The position numbers and the translations under genes are program-made. The notes below the pieces were generated by a model. That model did not search any database and was not told the origin of the DNA. It saw nothing but the letters and a program-made list of their open reading frames with translations. A DNA stretch of 64,000 bases from Phalacrocorax aristotelis (Eukaryota; Chordata; Aves; Suliformes; Phalacrocoracidae), in the NCBI RefSeq assembly GCF_949628215.1, contig NC_134278.1:108357277-108421276 (forward strand). The letters run 5' to 3'. This document shows positions 51,501 through 63,500 of the stretch, piece by piece. How positions within the stretch are numbered: the stretch's first letter is position 1; every line of letters starts with the position of its first letter.

Positions 51501-54500
51501 ATGCATGCCTGTGACTTCACACATAATGAGAAAGATGGAGCTTATTAGCTTGGGCAGAGCCCTGTGTGAGAATGAATGTACTGCTTCCTACCCAAGCTGA
51601 TTCATGCAGTGCTGAATATAGATGGCGTGAGGTACTATGGAAAAGGTAGAAGTAGCAAATAAGATTAATGTGTAAAATACTTCTGTGGTTGTCTGTAAAC
51701 TCTTTTTCTGTTAAATGCAGCCTGCACAAATGAGAGGATATGGGCTCAAAGTTACCATATGTGTTGTCTGACATGCCCCAAACTACATGGAGTATCAGAG
51801 TGGGTGGCTGGAATGGCTGTGCTGTTTGGAGATGCAATTTGTCTCTTTGAGCAATACTTTTTCCCCTCAGCTACTGTTAGTAACCCTATCTGAGCATGGG
51901 AAGATTTGTACTGTAAACCTGTTTTTGGTTCAGATTTTGATGTGCTACACAAGTGCCCTGCAAGGATCCTTGCAGAGAGATGTTTTGTGCTAATGTAGAA
52001 TATATCACTCCCCTGAGCAAAACAAGTTTGGGTGGTAAAAAGTGCAATTTTTTTCAGTAAAAGCCTGTTCTACATTATCAAATCCTAAAAGACTTTGGGG
52101 AGCAGTTAATTTTCACTGTCACCCACTATCTGAATCCAAAACTTGTTTATGGATTTATCACAGTACATAAGATGTCTTCTCTGTGCAGATTGCACAGTTG
52201 CTGGCCTATGCAAAGTACACTATATATGCATACATCCAGAGGTTATGGAAGTACATATGTGTTTTCTACTTGTACAACAGGTTAAGCATCTATCAAAAAA
52301 CAGTATGACTAAATTAGTGATCTTCCCATTTTTGATATGCTGAATGAGTGTCTTAAATTTTAAATTGTCTGTTCTTGTTTCTGTGAAGGATTGTGACAGT
52401 GATATGCAACGCTGAAGGGAGTCATGTTTCAGTTTCCTGTATTAAAAGTGCAGCCTTGTTTTGGCTTAAACCAGTGCAGAAAATTGTTGGTGTTGGCAGG
52501 GTCAGTGACCTGTAACCCAGTCCTACAGGGTACTGTGGCCCTTGCTATGTGACAGTTCCTTTAGGCCAGATCCTTTGACTGATGCTGCTGTCAGGAGTGA
52601 AATCCTGATGCTGTTATTCTCAGTAGGGCCTCAAGGGACTAAGAGGACTCAGTTGCCAGGGAAAAGGGCTTTGATATATGGACAGCTTTTATATTTATTT
52701 TTGCCTTCAAATGGTGACTGGCTTCATATACATTCATAATGCTCTTCCCTTTTTTCTGGGTTTAATTTTTTCCTTAAGAGTAAAAAAAAGCCAGGATCAC
52801 AGTACTGAACATTCAACATGTATGAAGTGAATAATGCATGATATTTGATTGTTTTACTTTGTACTATAACAACCATGGTATTTGAACGTGTTTTCTACAA
52901 AACAAAATACTGACAGTAGAAAAACAACTTCATTGGTTTGCTTGACCTTCATTTCCATTTATTTAAAAAAGATAACAAAAATGGCATATGTATTAAAGGT
53001 TTGACTGGTTAATACAATCTAGTTAATACAATGTCATGTTTATTCTTAAGCTGTTTTGGTTGGGGGTTTTCCCCCCCACTGGCATCAGAATTAATACATT
53101 TAAAGGTTTTTGTAATTTAAAGTGGTACATACATTCATATATCTTTATAGTTTTCTCAGATCATATGTATAGTTCCCATTAATTAGAATCTGAAGATGTC
53201 TGTACATGCATCAAGGAAATAATATACCCTGGAAGATAAATCTCCAGCTTAGCTGAAGATGGAAAAAATGAAATTTTAAGTCTTACACAGACCATCAGAA
53301 TTAATGAACTCTTCTTTCTGCTAGTCTTGTCAGGTCTATAAACAGAAAAGCTTTCTTTCTGTGCATTTCTGTGCAGGATTGAGCAGACATTATCTTGGAT
53401 AACATTCTTCTCACTTTAAAATCCTGCACATAGAGTTTTAATGTGTCTTGGTTAAGTTTACTCAAGAATAGGATATACAAATCCTTTTCTTACCACCCCC
53501 CCACCCCCCCCCCCCCTTTTCTTCCCTGCAAAAGTCAAACAAAATTCATCCCTTCTGGAAGGAGATACTGTAGAAGATAAATAATTCGTGTTTTATAAGC
53601 AGAATCATATGCCATTCTAAGTAGGGGTAGGAAAGTGCTTGTGCAATCTGTGCCTTTTCATCTCTGCCAACAAATTTTGAAAAGCTGTGTACCTGCTACT
53701 GAGGATGTGAGTTGTATGTTAGAAAAGCTGTTTAGATCTCTGAAGCTCCGTGGTTATCATTGTAACAGTGAAAGAAAATGCTAGTGTAGATCTTAAATGT
53801 AGACTCTGGGTTCATACAGAAAACGTAACAGATTTTGGTGTTCTTAGTTCTCCACATAATTTTTTTTTTTAAAAGTATTTACACTGCATTTTGTTAAGGA
53901 GAGGCTACTTGTTAACTAACTAGATCAGGTACACCTGTTGCCTCTTCTAAAGGAAAGACCATCTTGTTTTAGCAAGGTATTATGTACAGGAGGTCTGTAT
54001 GGAAATGGTGAAAGTCCAAGTGATGGCAAAAGTTAACAGCGTCAGTCTTATCAAAACAGAAGATACAGATCTCCCTTTTCTCAAAATCAGGCCTAATAAT
54101 TACTCATGCAGGTTACATGGCATTGTACCAGATAGATTTTGTATATCTTGATTTAAAAAATGATTTCTTGGGCAGTGTCAGATTCCCCATGTGCACTTTT
54201 GCGCTGTGGGTGGTCTGCCAGCCTGGATTTGAGGGTAGAACTAAAACTTTCCACTTTCTTCCTGCCACAGCTCTAAACATATTTACACATCAGAGGAGTT
54301 GCTAATTGGCTTCTGATTCAGCTGATGAGCTTGATACCAGTAATTGGACATTGAAAATATTAATTATATTGCAAATAGCTGTGTCTGTGGCACAATTTTG
54401 AGTCTGCTGCTTGCTGCTACTAACAAGCTGCTTAAAGAAATACTGTGTAGGACTGTTGCTCCACACATGCTGCAACAGGTTGCTACAGTTCATACAGGTG

Positions 54501-57500
54501 TACACCTGACCAAACACATTTTGAGCCCTGTAACAGCACATTTTCTCATTTGGAAGAGTTTGCATTTGAATAAGTGAGACAGAAGCCAGGTAAGGGGGAG
54601 AGAGGGGAAAAATCGAATTCAGATTTACAATACAGGCTTGCCAGCTCTTTCACCATTGCCTGCGTGTAATTGTTTTCATGCTTCTGTGGGTCCCTTCTGT
54701 TTTGTAGTGTTGTCATAAACTATTTTGCAGTGCTGAATAATAAGGTTTAAAAACTAGTGTGCTTACTCTGGCATTTATTCATGTCACATTTAATTTATTA
54801 GGATATATTTATTAATGTAGCACATTATGATTCATACTACTTACGACGTTAATCCTTCTCTGCCTTCCACCCACAAGCTCCTTGCTCTCAAAAGTCTCCA
54901 AAACCAGTTATCCAAAAAACCCACCCATCAAGTTCTGGAAGGTGGAGTTTGCTGGTAATGAAAACTGTGATAGTTTTAATTAAATATTTTTGCTACAGGC
55001 CTGTGATAAACATGAGATAGTTACCCAGTTGCTTATAACTGACTGTCGTCCTGGGAATTGTTGCTATTTTCACATGCTACTTGGAAGTACTCAAACCTTT
55101 TGCATGATGTTAGAAATAATTTTTATTATTGGAGAGTAGGCATGGCGTATTATTTCTTAGTGGTTGTGCAGTGTAATTATTTCTTTGTTTTGTGATCTCC
55201 TTTAGAAAACTAATGATGAGATAGTGTGGGAGGATCACCTGGATAATTGCGTCAGAAAACTGAATAACCACTTAGAGACCACGTGTATATCTGCTCTCCA
55301 ATAGGAATTAAAAGTAACGTATTCCTTGCAAACACAACTGATCAGGTTTTTTTTCTCCTACCTGTGGAATTGCTCAGATTCACACTTTAGATAGTCGTAT
55401 GCTATCTAAATGACTCATAATCCATGCAAATTGTGATTTAGATTTCTAATCCTACCTGACAGTAACAGCAAATATAAAATGGATGTTATATATTCTAACA
55501 GCCATCTGAACACTGTACTAACAGATATGGTGTAAGTAAAGCTAATTAATTCAGCTTTGGTAAACACTCTCAGTCGAATTGACAGTATAACTATGCATAG
55601 TCTTAGCTCACAAAGTTGATTAAACTGCTTTACTACAGCACTAGGGGGTGAGGTATCACAACTAAGTTAGTACAACACAACACGTGGCAAGAAGCCTCAC
55701 ACAGATGAACAAATTGGCCGACTGCTCACCTAAGAGAGCTCTTCATTCACAGTCTGAATAGACTTGTTCAGATGGTTAGACTTCATGTTTATCTTTTGTA
55801 CTCATTTTGGCAGTAAATAGATTTACTCCCTCTCCCCCAAAATCCATATTTATAATTCTTACTGTCGTAGCATCTAACTGCCAAATGTGCATTTGATGTT
55901 TTTGCCGCAACCAGCTAAGCTTAAGAGACGCGCAGCCGTCTTTCCTTTGATGTGTGTGGCAAGCTTGCTGCTGTTAAGCATTGTCAGCTTTTTATCTGTA
56001 GGTTTTAAAATATGTTGGTGATACCTATGCTGTATATAGTTTTGGGGCGGAGTATAGAAGAAAAGGTATACAGGAAAGGAAAAAAGTTTATAAACTGTTG
56101 TGAATGTAGGGCTTAGTGGCATTCTTTGAACTGAAATTTTTAAAGGTATTCTAACAAACTTAATGAAACTGCTGTAACGCCAAAAATTGTGGTAGTGATT
56201 TAAATCTCTCCATCGAAGCTTGGATGAGCCGGATGCAGCTAAGCTGAGATACAATTTCAAAATTGGAAGCAATTAAGTTTAAGAGGTAGGAAGTTAATGT
56301 ATCTCAGTTTTTGGTTACAGCGCTGATTTAATTCAGCGTCAGTCAGTGCTGCTGTTGAGAGGAGTGGTCTTGTTTTTTTCCCCATCACGTCTTCCCAATT
56401 TAAATGTCTTATTCCTATTTTTTTCTTTTGTGCCAGCACTAGCATTTTTAGTAGGCGCCCCAGGCCAAGGAATTGGAATCAATCTGGATTAAGGGACGAC
56501 TAGGTGATTAAAAAACTCATTCCATTGTCTGAGCCAGAGGGTGGTGGTTGTTAAGGGTTCACACTCTGTGTGGCATCCCACAGGGATCTCTAGGGGACCT
56601 GTCTTTATCAGTGACTGGAGCAGGTAGTGTGGTGCACTCTCATCATGTTTGCAGGTGACACTGTACTTGGGGGAATGACCAGGTGATATGCTTGAGGGAA
56701 GGGCTGGTAGTCAGGGACTTCTAGAAACGGGAGGAATGGTCTGTTGAGAACCTGAAGATATTCATCAGGGACAAAAGCCAAGTGTTGCACCTGGGAAGGA
56801 AGAGCCCCTGGCAGGGGTACAGGCTGAAGACAGAGGGGGTCAGGGAGCAGCTCTGCAGGAATGGCCCTGGGGGTGCTGGCAGACAGCAACTTGCTGGCGG
56901 TGAAGTTGGCCAACTGCATCCTGGACTGCGTCACCAGGCGCATAGCCAGCAGATCGAGGCAAGTGATCATCCCCGCTGATTATTCAGCACTTGTTGCATC
57001 ACATCTACATACTGCATCCAGTTTTTAAGTCCCTGATACAGGAAATTTGCTGATAAATTGGAGCAAGTTCAGCAGAGGCCACCATAATGGGCACTTGCCC
57101 TGCTAGGAGAGGCTGCAGGAATTGAGCCTGTTCAGTTTGGAGGACAGGTGCACTCCTGGAGCCTATGGGGAGGTTACAGAGGAGTTGAACTCTTCGCAGT
57201 GACTAAACTGAAACAGGATTGATTCAGATTAGATATAAGGAAAAGCTTTTTCACCATGATTGGGTTGCTTGAGAGGTTATGTGGTCCCTGTCCTTGGAGG
57301 TTTTCAAGACCCAACTGAATAAAATGCTGAGTAGCCTGGGCTGACCTCACAGCTGAGCCTACTTTGAGAAGGAGTTTGTACTAGAGACCTCCTGAGGCCC
57401 CTCCCAGCCTGAATTACTCTGTGTTTCATGGTGCTGTGATCCAGCCAACCTCTTGCTGAAAAGAACACTGTTGGTGGTTTGGTGGCAATAGAGGGAGAAC

Positions 57501-60500
57501 TTTCTTCTTCCTTTTAAAACTGAAGATTTACTACTCCTCCCTGAAGATAGCTTTCAATGTGTAAACTAATCTCTTTCTGCGCAGAGGATGCGGGGAGCAC
57601 ATGGTGGATTATTTTGACTTTGTTGAAGAATTACGTATGTTAAGGAAGTTCCTATGCTAGAGGAATTTAACTGATTTGCTAGCTGATGGTTAACTCTAGA
57701 GTGGTTTGAGTTGCATTTAAATGTTTAAGTGTCTTTCAGGGGTTTTTTTAGTTATTTTAAAACCATTTTATATTAAATGGGTGTATTGTGTTTCTAGAGA
57801 CTTGCCCTCAGTTTAGTTCGATTTTAGTTGTAAAAACAAGCAGTTCTTCCTAGTAGCAAGCTTGAGTCATCACATTGCTTAACTATAAACAAAGACATTG
57901 TATACAAACTTTAAGGTGGCATGGGCAGTTGTCTCTTGTCATGTTCACTAACACCACCATTTTCTAACACAAATTAAATGGAAGAGGGAAAGAGTTCATC
58001 GCGTTTTTTAAAAGTGGTGGTGCGTATGTGAAATGAGTGACGATTACAGTTTCTTCCTGGTATCCATTGCTTGATTCAGTTAAGTCGTCTTTACATCAGA
58101 TGGAAAAAGGGAAAAGGTAAGTCTGCAGCAATGCCACTGAAAGTATGACGAGATCACTCTGGTTTTCAGAATCAAAGTAAGTATTTACAGTTGCTGATTA
58201 GAAAGCCCATGTGTAATAAATAGCCCCTAAAGATTTAAGAGCTCACTGGAGATGCCTGCTTTTGCTCTCTGGGATTTGTCCTTTAAATAATGAAATATAT
58301 CTTGTAAACAAGGAAAAGTACCACAAAAAACATTATCTTAAACTTCACCCAAGGCCTTAAAGAGCGTTTTGTTATTTTCAAAAACTGGTTGTATTAATCT
58401 TTATAGTCATACCTAGGACTTACAAAATATTTTTAAGCTAAACAATTTTAAAGTGAATTTTGTTTTCGCTCTAATCTTAGAAAAATGAGGCCTGTATATG
58501 TCATCACCATGTCCTCCGTTAAAATACTTGTTCACTCTGAGCCATTACTTTTTTAATCTTCCTGAGTGCTGAAAATGTGTTTAGCTTAGTGCTACTTTGT
58601 GATTTCCTACAGGTGCCTTCCATTTCACTCCTCTTGACAGGAATAATCTCTCCTGGGATGGCAAATTAAATTTCACAAATGCTGCAAATCTGAGTCAAAA
58701 AGGTGAAGAGATCTCTAAAACTACTGGAAGTTCTTCACCACTTTTCTTCTAATAGGTGTTAAGGCCTGATCTGTGCAAAAACCTGGTTTGAAAGCAGCTA
58801 TCTAAAGGTTTGTTCAGGTGCAGAATTCTTTGTATTGCCATCCAGCAAATTGATTTTGTGTTTGCCATCAAGCAAATTTAGTGTTCTCGCTTCTTTATGC
58901 TATCCAGTGTTTCCTTCCCTGGTACAGGTTTGTGTTACTTCTGGGGCAAACTATTACTTGTTTTACTGAATGGTAATCCTACTGTTAGTGTTGGTGTTAT
59001 AACACTGATCAAGAAAATTGTAAAAATATCCTGGTGGTAAAGTATATTGTGTTAAGAGTGGAACTGTTCTGGTCTTGGATTGCTCTAGTTACTGAGCCTG
59101 TCAGAGTAAAACATACATGTTTTATTTCTAAAAACAAAACAAAAAGTTACATTTTCATGTTTAGGTTTGGAGTGTTTTAAGAGATGTACGTAAGGGACAT
59201 TAAATTCCAGCTTCAGGCTCTTGGATCAATACTTTCTTGATGTATGTAAGATACATGATTAAAGTCTTGGGGTTTTTAAAAATTATTTTTAAATTTAAAT
59301 CTGACTGTGAGGGAGCTATTAAGATACTTGAGCATAGGTGTCTAAAGCCATTTTAAACTCTCTGGAATATCATCTCTAGCTCCCTGCAGCCACTTTAAAA
59401 TGGCACGCATTCTCCTGTGTCTTGTGCCATATCTGCAGTCAGGTGTTTTGGACATGTCAGTCTAAAATGCCACAGACACCTGTGTTTGGATGCCTAAATT
59501 GCTTTCTAATGGACTGCTTTTTGTCAGCTGTTTTCCGGTGGTTATGACACAAGATTACCTTGCTTTGAGTTTTTTCAGGAAGCAGAGAGGAAATAAATAG
59601 CCAACTGAGAACTTTGGACCTGTGGAATACTACAAGCATTACATTTATTTAAAAAAAAAAAAACAAAACCAATAAAGCAACCACTGGCACGTCTAGGTAT
59701 TTTAAGAAAAAATATTAATGCTTGAACTTTGAAATACAAATGTAACTTACAATGGTTGCTTACTGTAAGGAACAGTTGTAGCTATTAATTGCTTGAAACA
59801 TAACCCTTTTGACATAAATTTCTATTTTTTTAAAATACTTGCTTGATTAAAAAAAAAATGTTTTGCCTTTGCACGGATTTTTTAAGCTTTATTTTTTGTT
59901 AGTATTATAGATGCCAGAATAATTCTGAACTGAGTTGTGGTCTGACTTTAACCTATACATGTGTCAGGTGAGGCTGGGGCGGGGTGTCTGGTTTTTATTT
60001 TTGTTTTTTTTTTTTTTTTACTCTAACTCCCAACAAAACAAGCCAAAACAAGGAAGGCAACTCAGAGAGTGTACAGCAAGATAGGCTTAAAGTGTATGGA
60101 ATTGGGTTTTAAGAGTTGGTTATATCAGAGTGTATTGTTATTTCACTTGTGTGGAAAGAACTATTAGAAGTGGAACGAGTTACACACAGGCATGATTAAA
60201 AAAAATATGAAAGCATAGAATTGCATTTGGAGAGAACTGTGGTTGCCACGAGGATACAGGGGAGGCTTCATTTTGAGATAGTGCCTGTAAGTTGTTTGCA
60301 AAAATGGTTATTGTTGGAAGAGCCAGATGAGGTGATCTGTTGTAGGTAGTTAAGTGAAATACTATCTAATGCTGAGGTTTTGTTTTTTAATTTCTGAGAC
60401 TTTTTATAAAGTACACTTGGGTTTTGCAGCTAGTGGATGATTTAGCAGGTAGAAAATTGCCAAATCTTAGAGAAGTTATTAAAGTATCTGTAGTTTTGCA

Positions 60501-63500
60501 TACAGTATTCACGGAGACATTTTATCCTTTCTGGGAAGCTAGAGCAAGTATAGATTCAAATTCCACACATCCCAGGAATCCACTAGGAAGGCAGATTTCA
60601 GCCATGAAGATCCCAGGGTAGCCATTTTGTAGAGCCTGTCATCTTATGACAATCTAGCAACCACTGTGAACATTGCTCTTTAGCTCTGTACGTGATGCTT
60701 CCTGGTATCTGCTTTTATTTCTTCCTTTATGTTCCCAGTTTACAGTTGGTTTAAGTCTTCAAAAGGGAATGATTTCCTTGGTTTTATCGTACATGAGGTA
60801 GTACTAGAGAATTTCAGAATAGAGTAATCATAAAAGGTAGTTTTCAACTGAAAACATCCTTCAAAAAGAACTACATAATTTCTGATTTGCTGTTATAGGT
60901 GCTATCTTCTAGGTCAAATAGTGCCGTTTTGCTTAAAATAGAAATAATTTAAAATCTCATTTAAATATGAAAATAATCTGTATTTGTTGTATCTAATATG
61001 GTTAACATAATGGAAGGCAGTAGGCTTTTTCAGTTTTTTTAGACTGCAATTTGGCAGTTTTAGACTGCAATTGTGTTTTAGTGAATTTCTGTTCATAGAA
61101 AATATGCTTTTCCCCAGGACTTCTGTAAAGTTTTAGTAATACCAATATCAGCAACAGAAAATCTAAACCAGAACTGGTCAGCAAGCAAGAGGCACCCCCC
61201 AGAGAAGAAACAGATGAAAGAAGATGAAAAAGGAAGGAGTAATATTGTCAGGATGTTCTTACAGCTGTGTGAAAGACATCAACGGGTAGTACAGTAGGAG
61301 AGGAGCATAATTTTTTAGAGAGTTTAAGTAGAAGGTATAGAACTCAAAATACTTAATAATCTGTCAAGTTACATAAACTGTAGTCTTGGTAATCTTTTCT
61401 TTGAAATACTAAGGGAGGTTGCTAAGGGGTGGGGGGGATGTCAAGTGAAATGGCTGCAATGGTGTTATGCAATATAGTTAATTTCGACCTACGCTCTGCT
61501 TCTCTGCAGAAGAAGTTGAAGAAGAGTCTGAAACTACAATTGAGGTTGACTTGACTGATAAACAGAAACACCAGTTGAAGCACAGAGAGCTCTTCCTTTC
61601 TCGCCAGTATGAGTCCCTTCCGGCAACGCATATCAGGTAGGAAAAAGTAAATATCATTTATCTGTGTATTCTCTTGAGGTGGATTGCCTGCCAGTAGCCC
61701 ACCTGCTTTGAACACTTCAGCCTTTATCTGCAAAAGGATGTGATTGATCACAGCTGAGTGGTGCCAGGTTGTCTCATGAACTGCTTTGGAACCGCCTTTG
61801 GTTTCTCCTTCTGTTACTTGATGTCTGAGCCTTGGAAGGGACGAGAGTCTCAGAGCTCTGGCTTACTAATTAGAGCATCAGTTGAATACGTGGTATAAAG
61901 TCACTCTGTTTCTGTGTTAGAAGAGTTGTTTTATTAATTATTCTTCTGCTGGCCAGAGGAACTTCGTTTTGTCTGCCCAGGGATACAACAGATGGGTTTG
62001 GGAAGGAGACAGTGACTCAGTGGTCAGATCTGGAATTCAGGGCTGCATGCATTTGAAAATAAAATTACCCCAACTTACTTCAGTAAATGTGATGAAGAAG
62101 TCACGATTGAGTTTGGCTAAAGGTTGCAAAAGCATTTCAAGTATTGTTTTAAATTGCTCTAATGCTAATACAGGAGGAAGCTTGCTAAAGCTCAAAAAGG
62201 GTTTGTTGATTTCTTTCTGTAAATGATGTACATGCTTCTGTCATCTCCTATTTAGCAGTCAAGAAAATTCTTTTTGGGTGGTGGTGGGAATGACGTACCT
62301 AGAAATAGAAAAGAAAGAGCACAGTGACAGTGGGGAGTGTAGTAAGCGGAAATCAAGGGCACTTGCACTGCATTGTGAAGGAATTCTCATTTTCTCATTA
62401 CATCCAGCTCCGCTCAGCCGTTTTGGACCATAAATGACTAGAAGCTACCAAAAAGTATACATGCTCCAATAGGAGAAACACTTAGTATATGAATATGTAT
62501 TTTCTCTCTCATTGGCAGACATGTGGCTTATCTTTCTCACTGCCAACATAAAAAATAGAAGTTGAAAATTTTTTTATTAATTTCCTGTACTTGATTCAGC
62601 TACTTCTCTGACTTTGAGAAAGTCACTTAACTGGCAAATCTCTGCTTCTCCAACTATAGCATAGAGATAATAATCCTGCACAGTTTCTTCTACTTACTTT
62701 GACATTTAGATATCGAAATAAGGTATTCTCTGTGTAGAGAGAAAGTTACAGAGAAGTATTGTAGAACTTGTCTCACTTCAGAGCTCGGGGAGCAAATACA
62801 GTAGAGGTTCTCCAGTACACGCTTCACAAAGAATCCAGAAAAACATGTGAATTCATAGTACATGCAGCACTGCACAGCAGGCAAATGCAGAGTGATGACT
62901 TGCATCTACTTTTCAGAAGAGGTGAATGTTGTAGGGCTATGCTGTCACATGTTACTAAGGCCTTTACCAGATGAATTCTGGAACAAGCTTTATGTAGTCT
63001 AATGATGTTTTAACAATCTTAACTCTCTTTTAAAAAGAAACAAGAAGGAAAATACACTGCAAAATATTCCTTGTTCAGCTTTTTAACTTAATGTTCAGAT
63101 TCTGTGATTCTCAGTAGTTTTCATAACTTTTATTAATTAGCTTGTCCTGTAAAAGAGGATAGAAATGTTTTGAAGGTGGTACTCCTCCAACTTTCTCCCA
63201 TGAGTACTCCAGGATATCCAAGGATGGAGATTCCACAGCCTCTCTGGGTGTCTGTTTCAGTGTTTGACCACTGTCACTGTGAAATTTTTTTCCCCATAAT
63301 CTAATTGGGATTTCCCTTGTTGAAGTTTACTGTCCACTGCCTCTTGTCCTATCACTTACCTTTTCATTAAGTAACTGAAGACAGCAGTAGGATATCTCCC
63401 TTCAGTTGTCACACCTTAAGTGTGAACAAATCCAGTTCAGAATCATCTGACTTGCTGAAAGTGTATTCAGTTAACTTGTTAAGGTTGTTAATAAAGATGT

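Larger units (their letters stand above)
42773..61509 (+). other. MTA3: MTA3 intron 3 (18.7 kb)
   Basis: Phase-1 intron from GTAAGT to CTCTGCAG, by far the longest intron here. It holds a degraded plus-strand CR1, C-rich tracts, a 9-bp perfect palindrome, small tandem duplications and an ancient SINE-like trace. I saw no additional exon or RNA gene in it. Confidence 0.8.

Noticed and set aside
60424-60621. 65-codon open frame in MTA3 intron 3 considered as a cryptic exon
   Set aside because: No resemblance to MTA proteins and inclusion would break the known exon 3 to exon 4 frame join.
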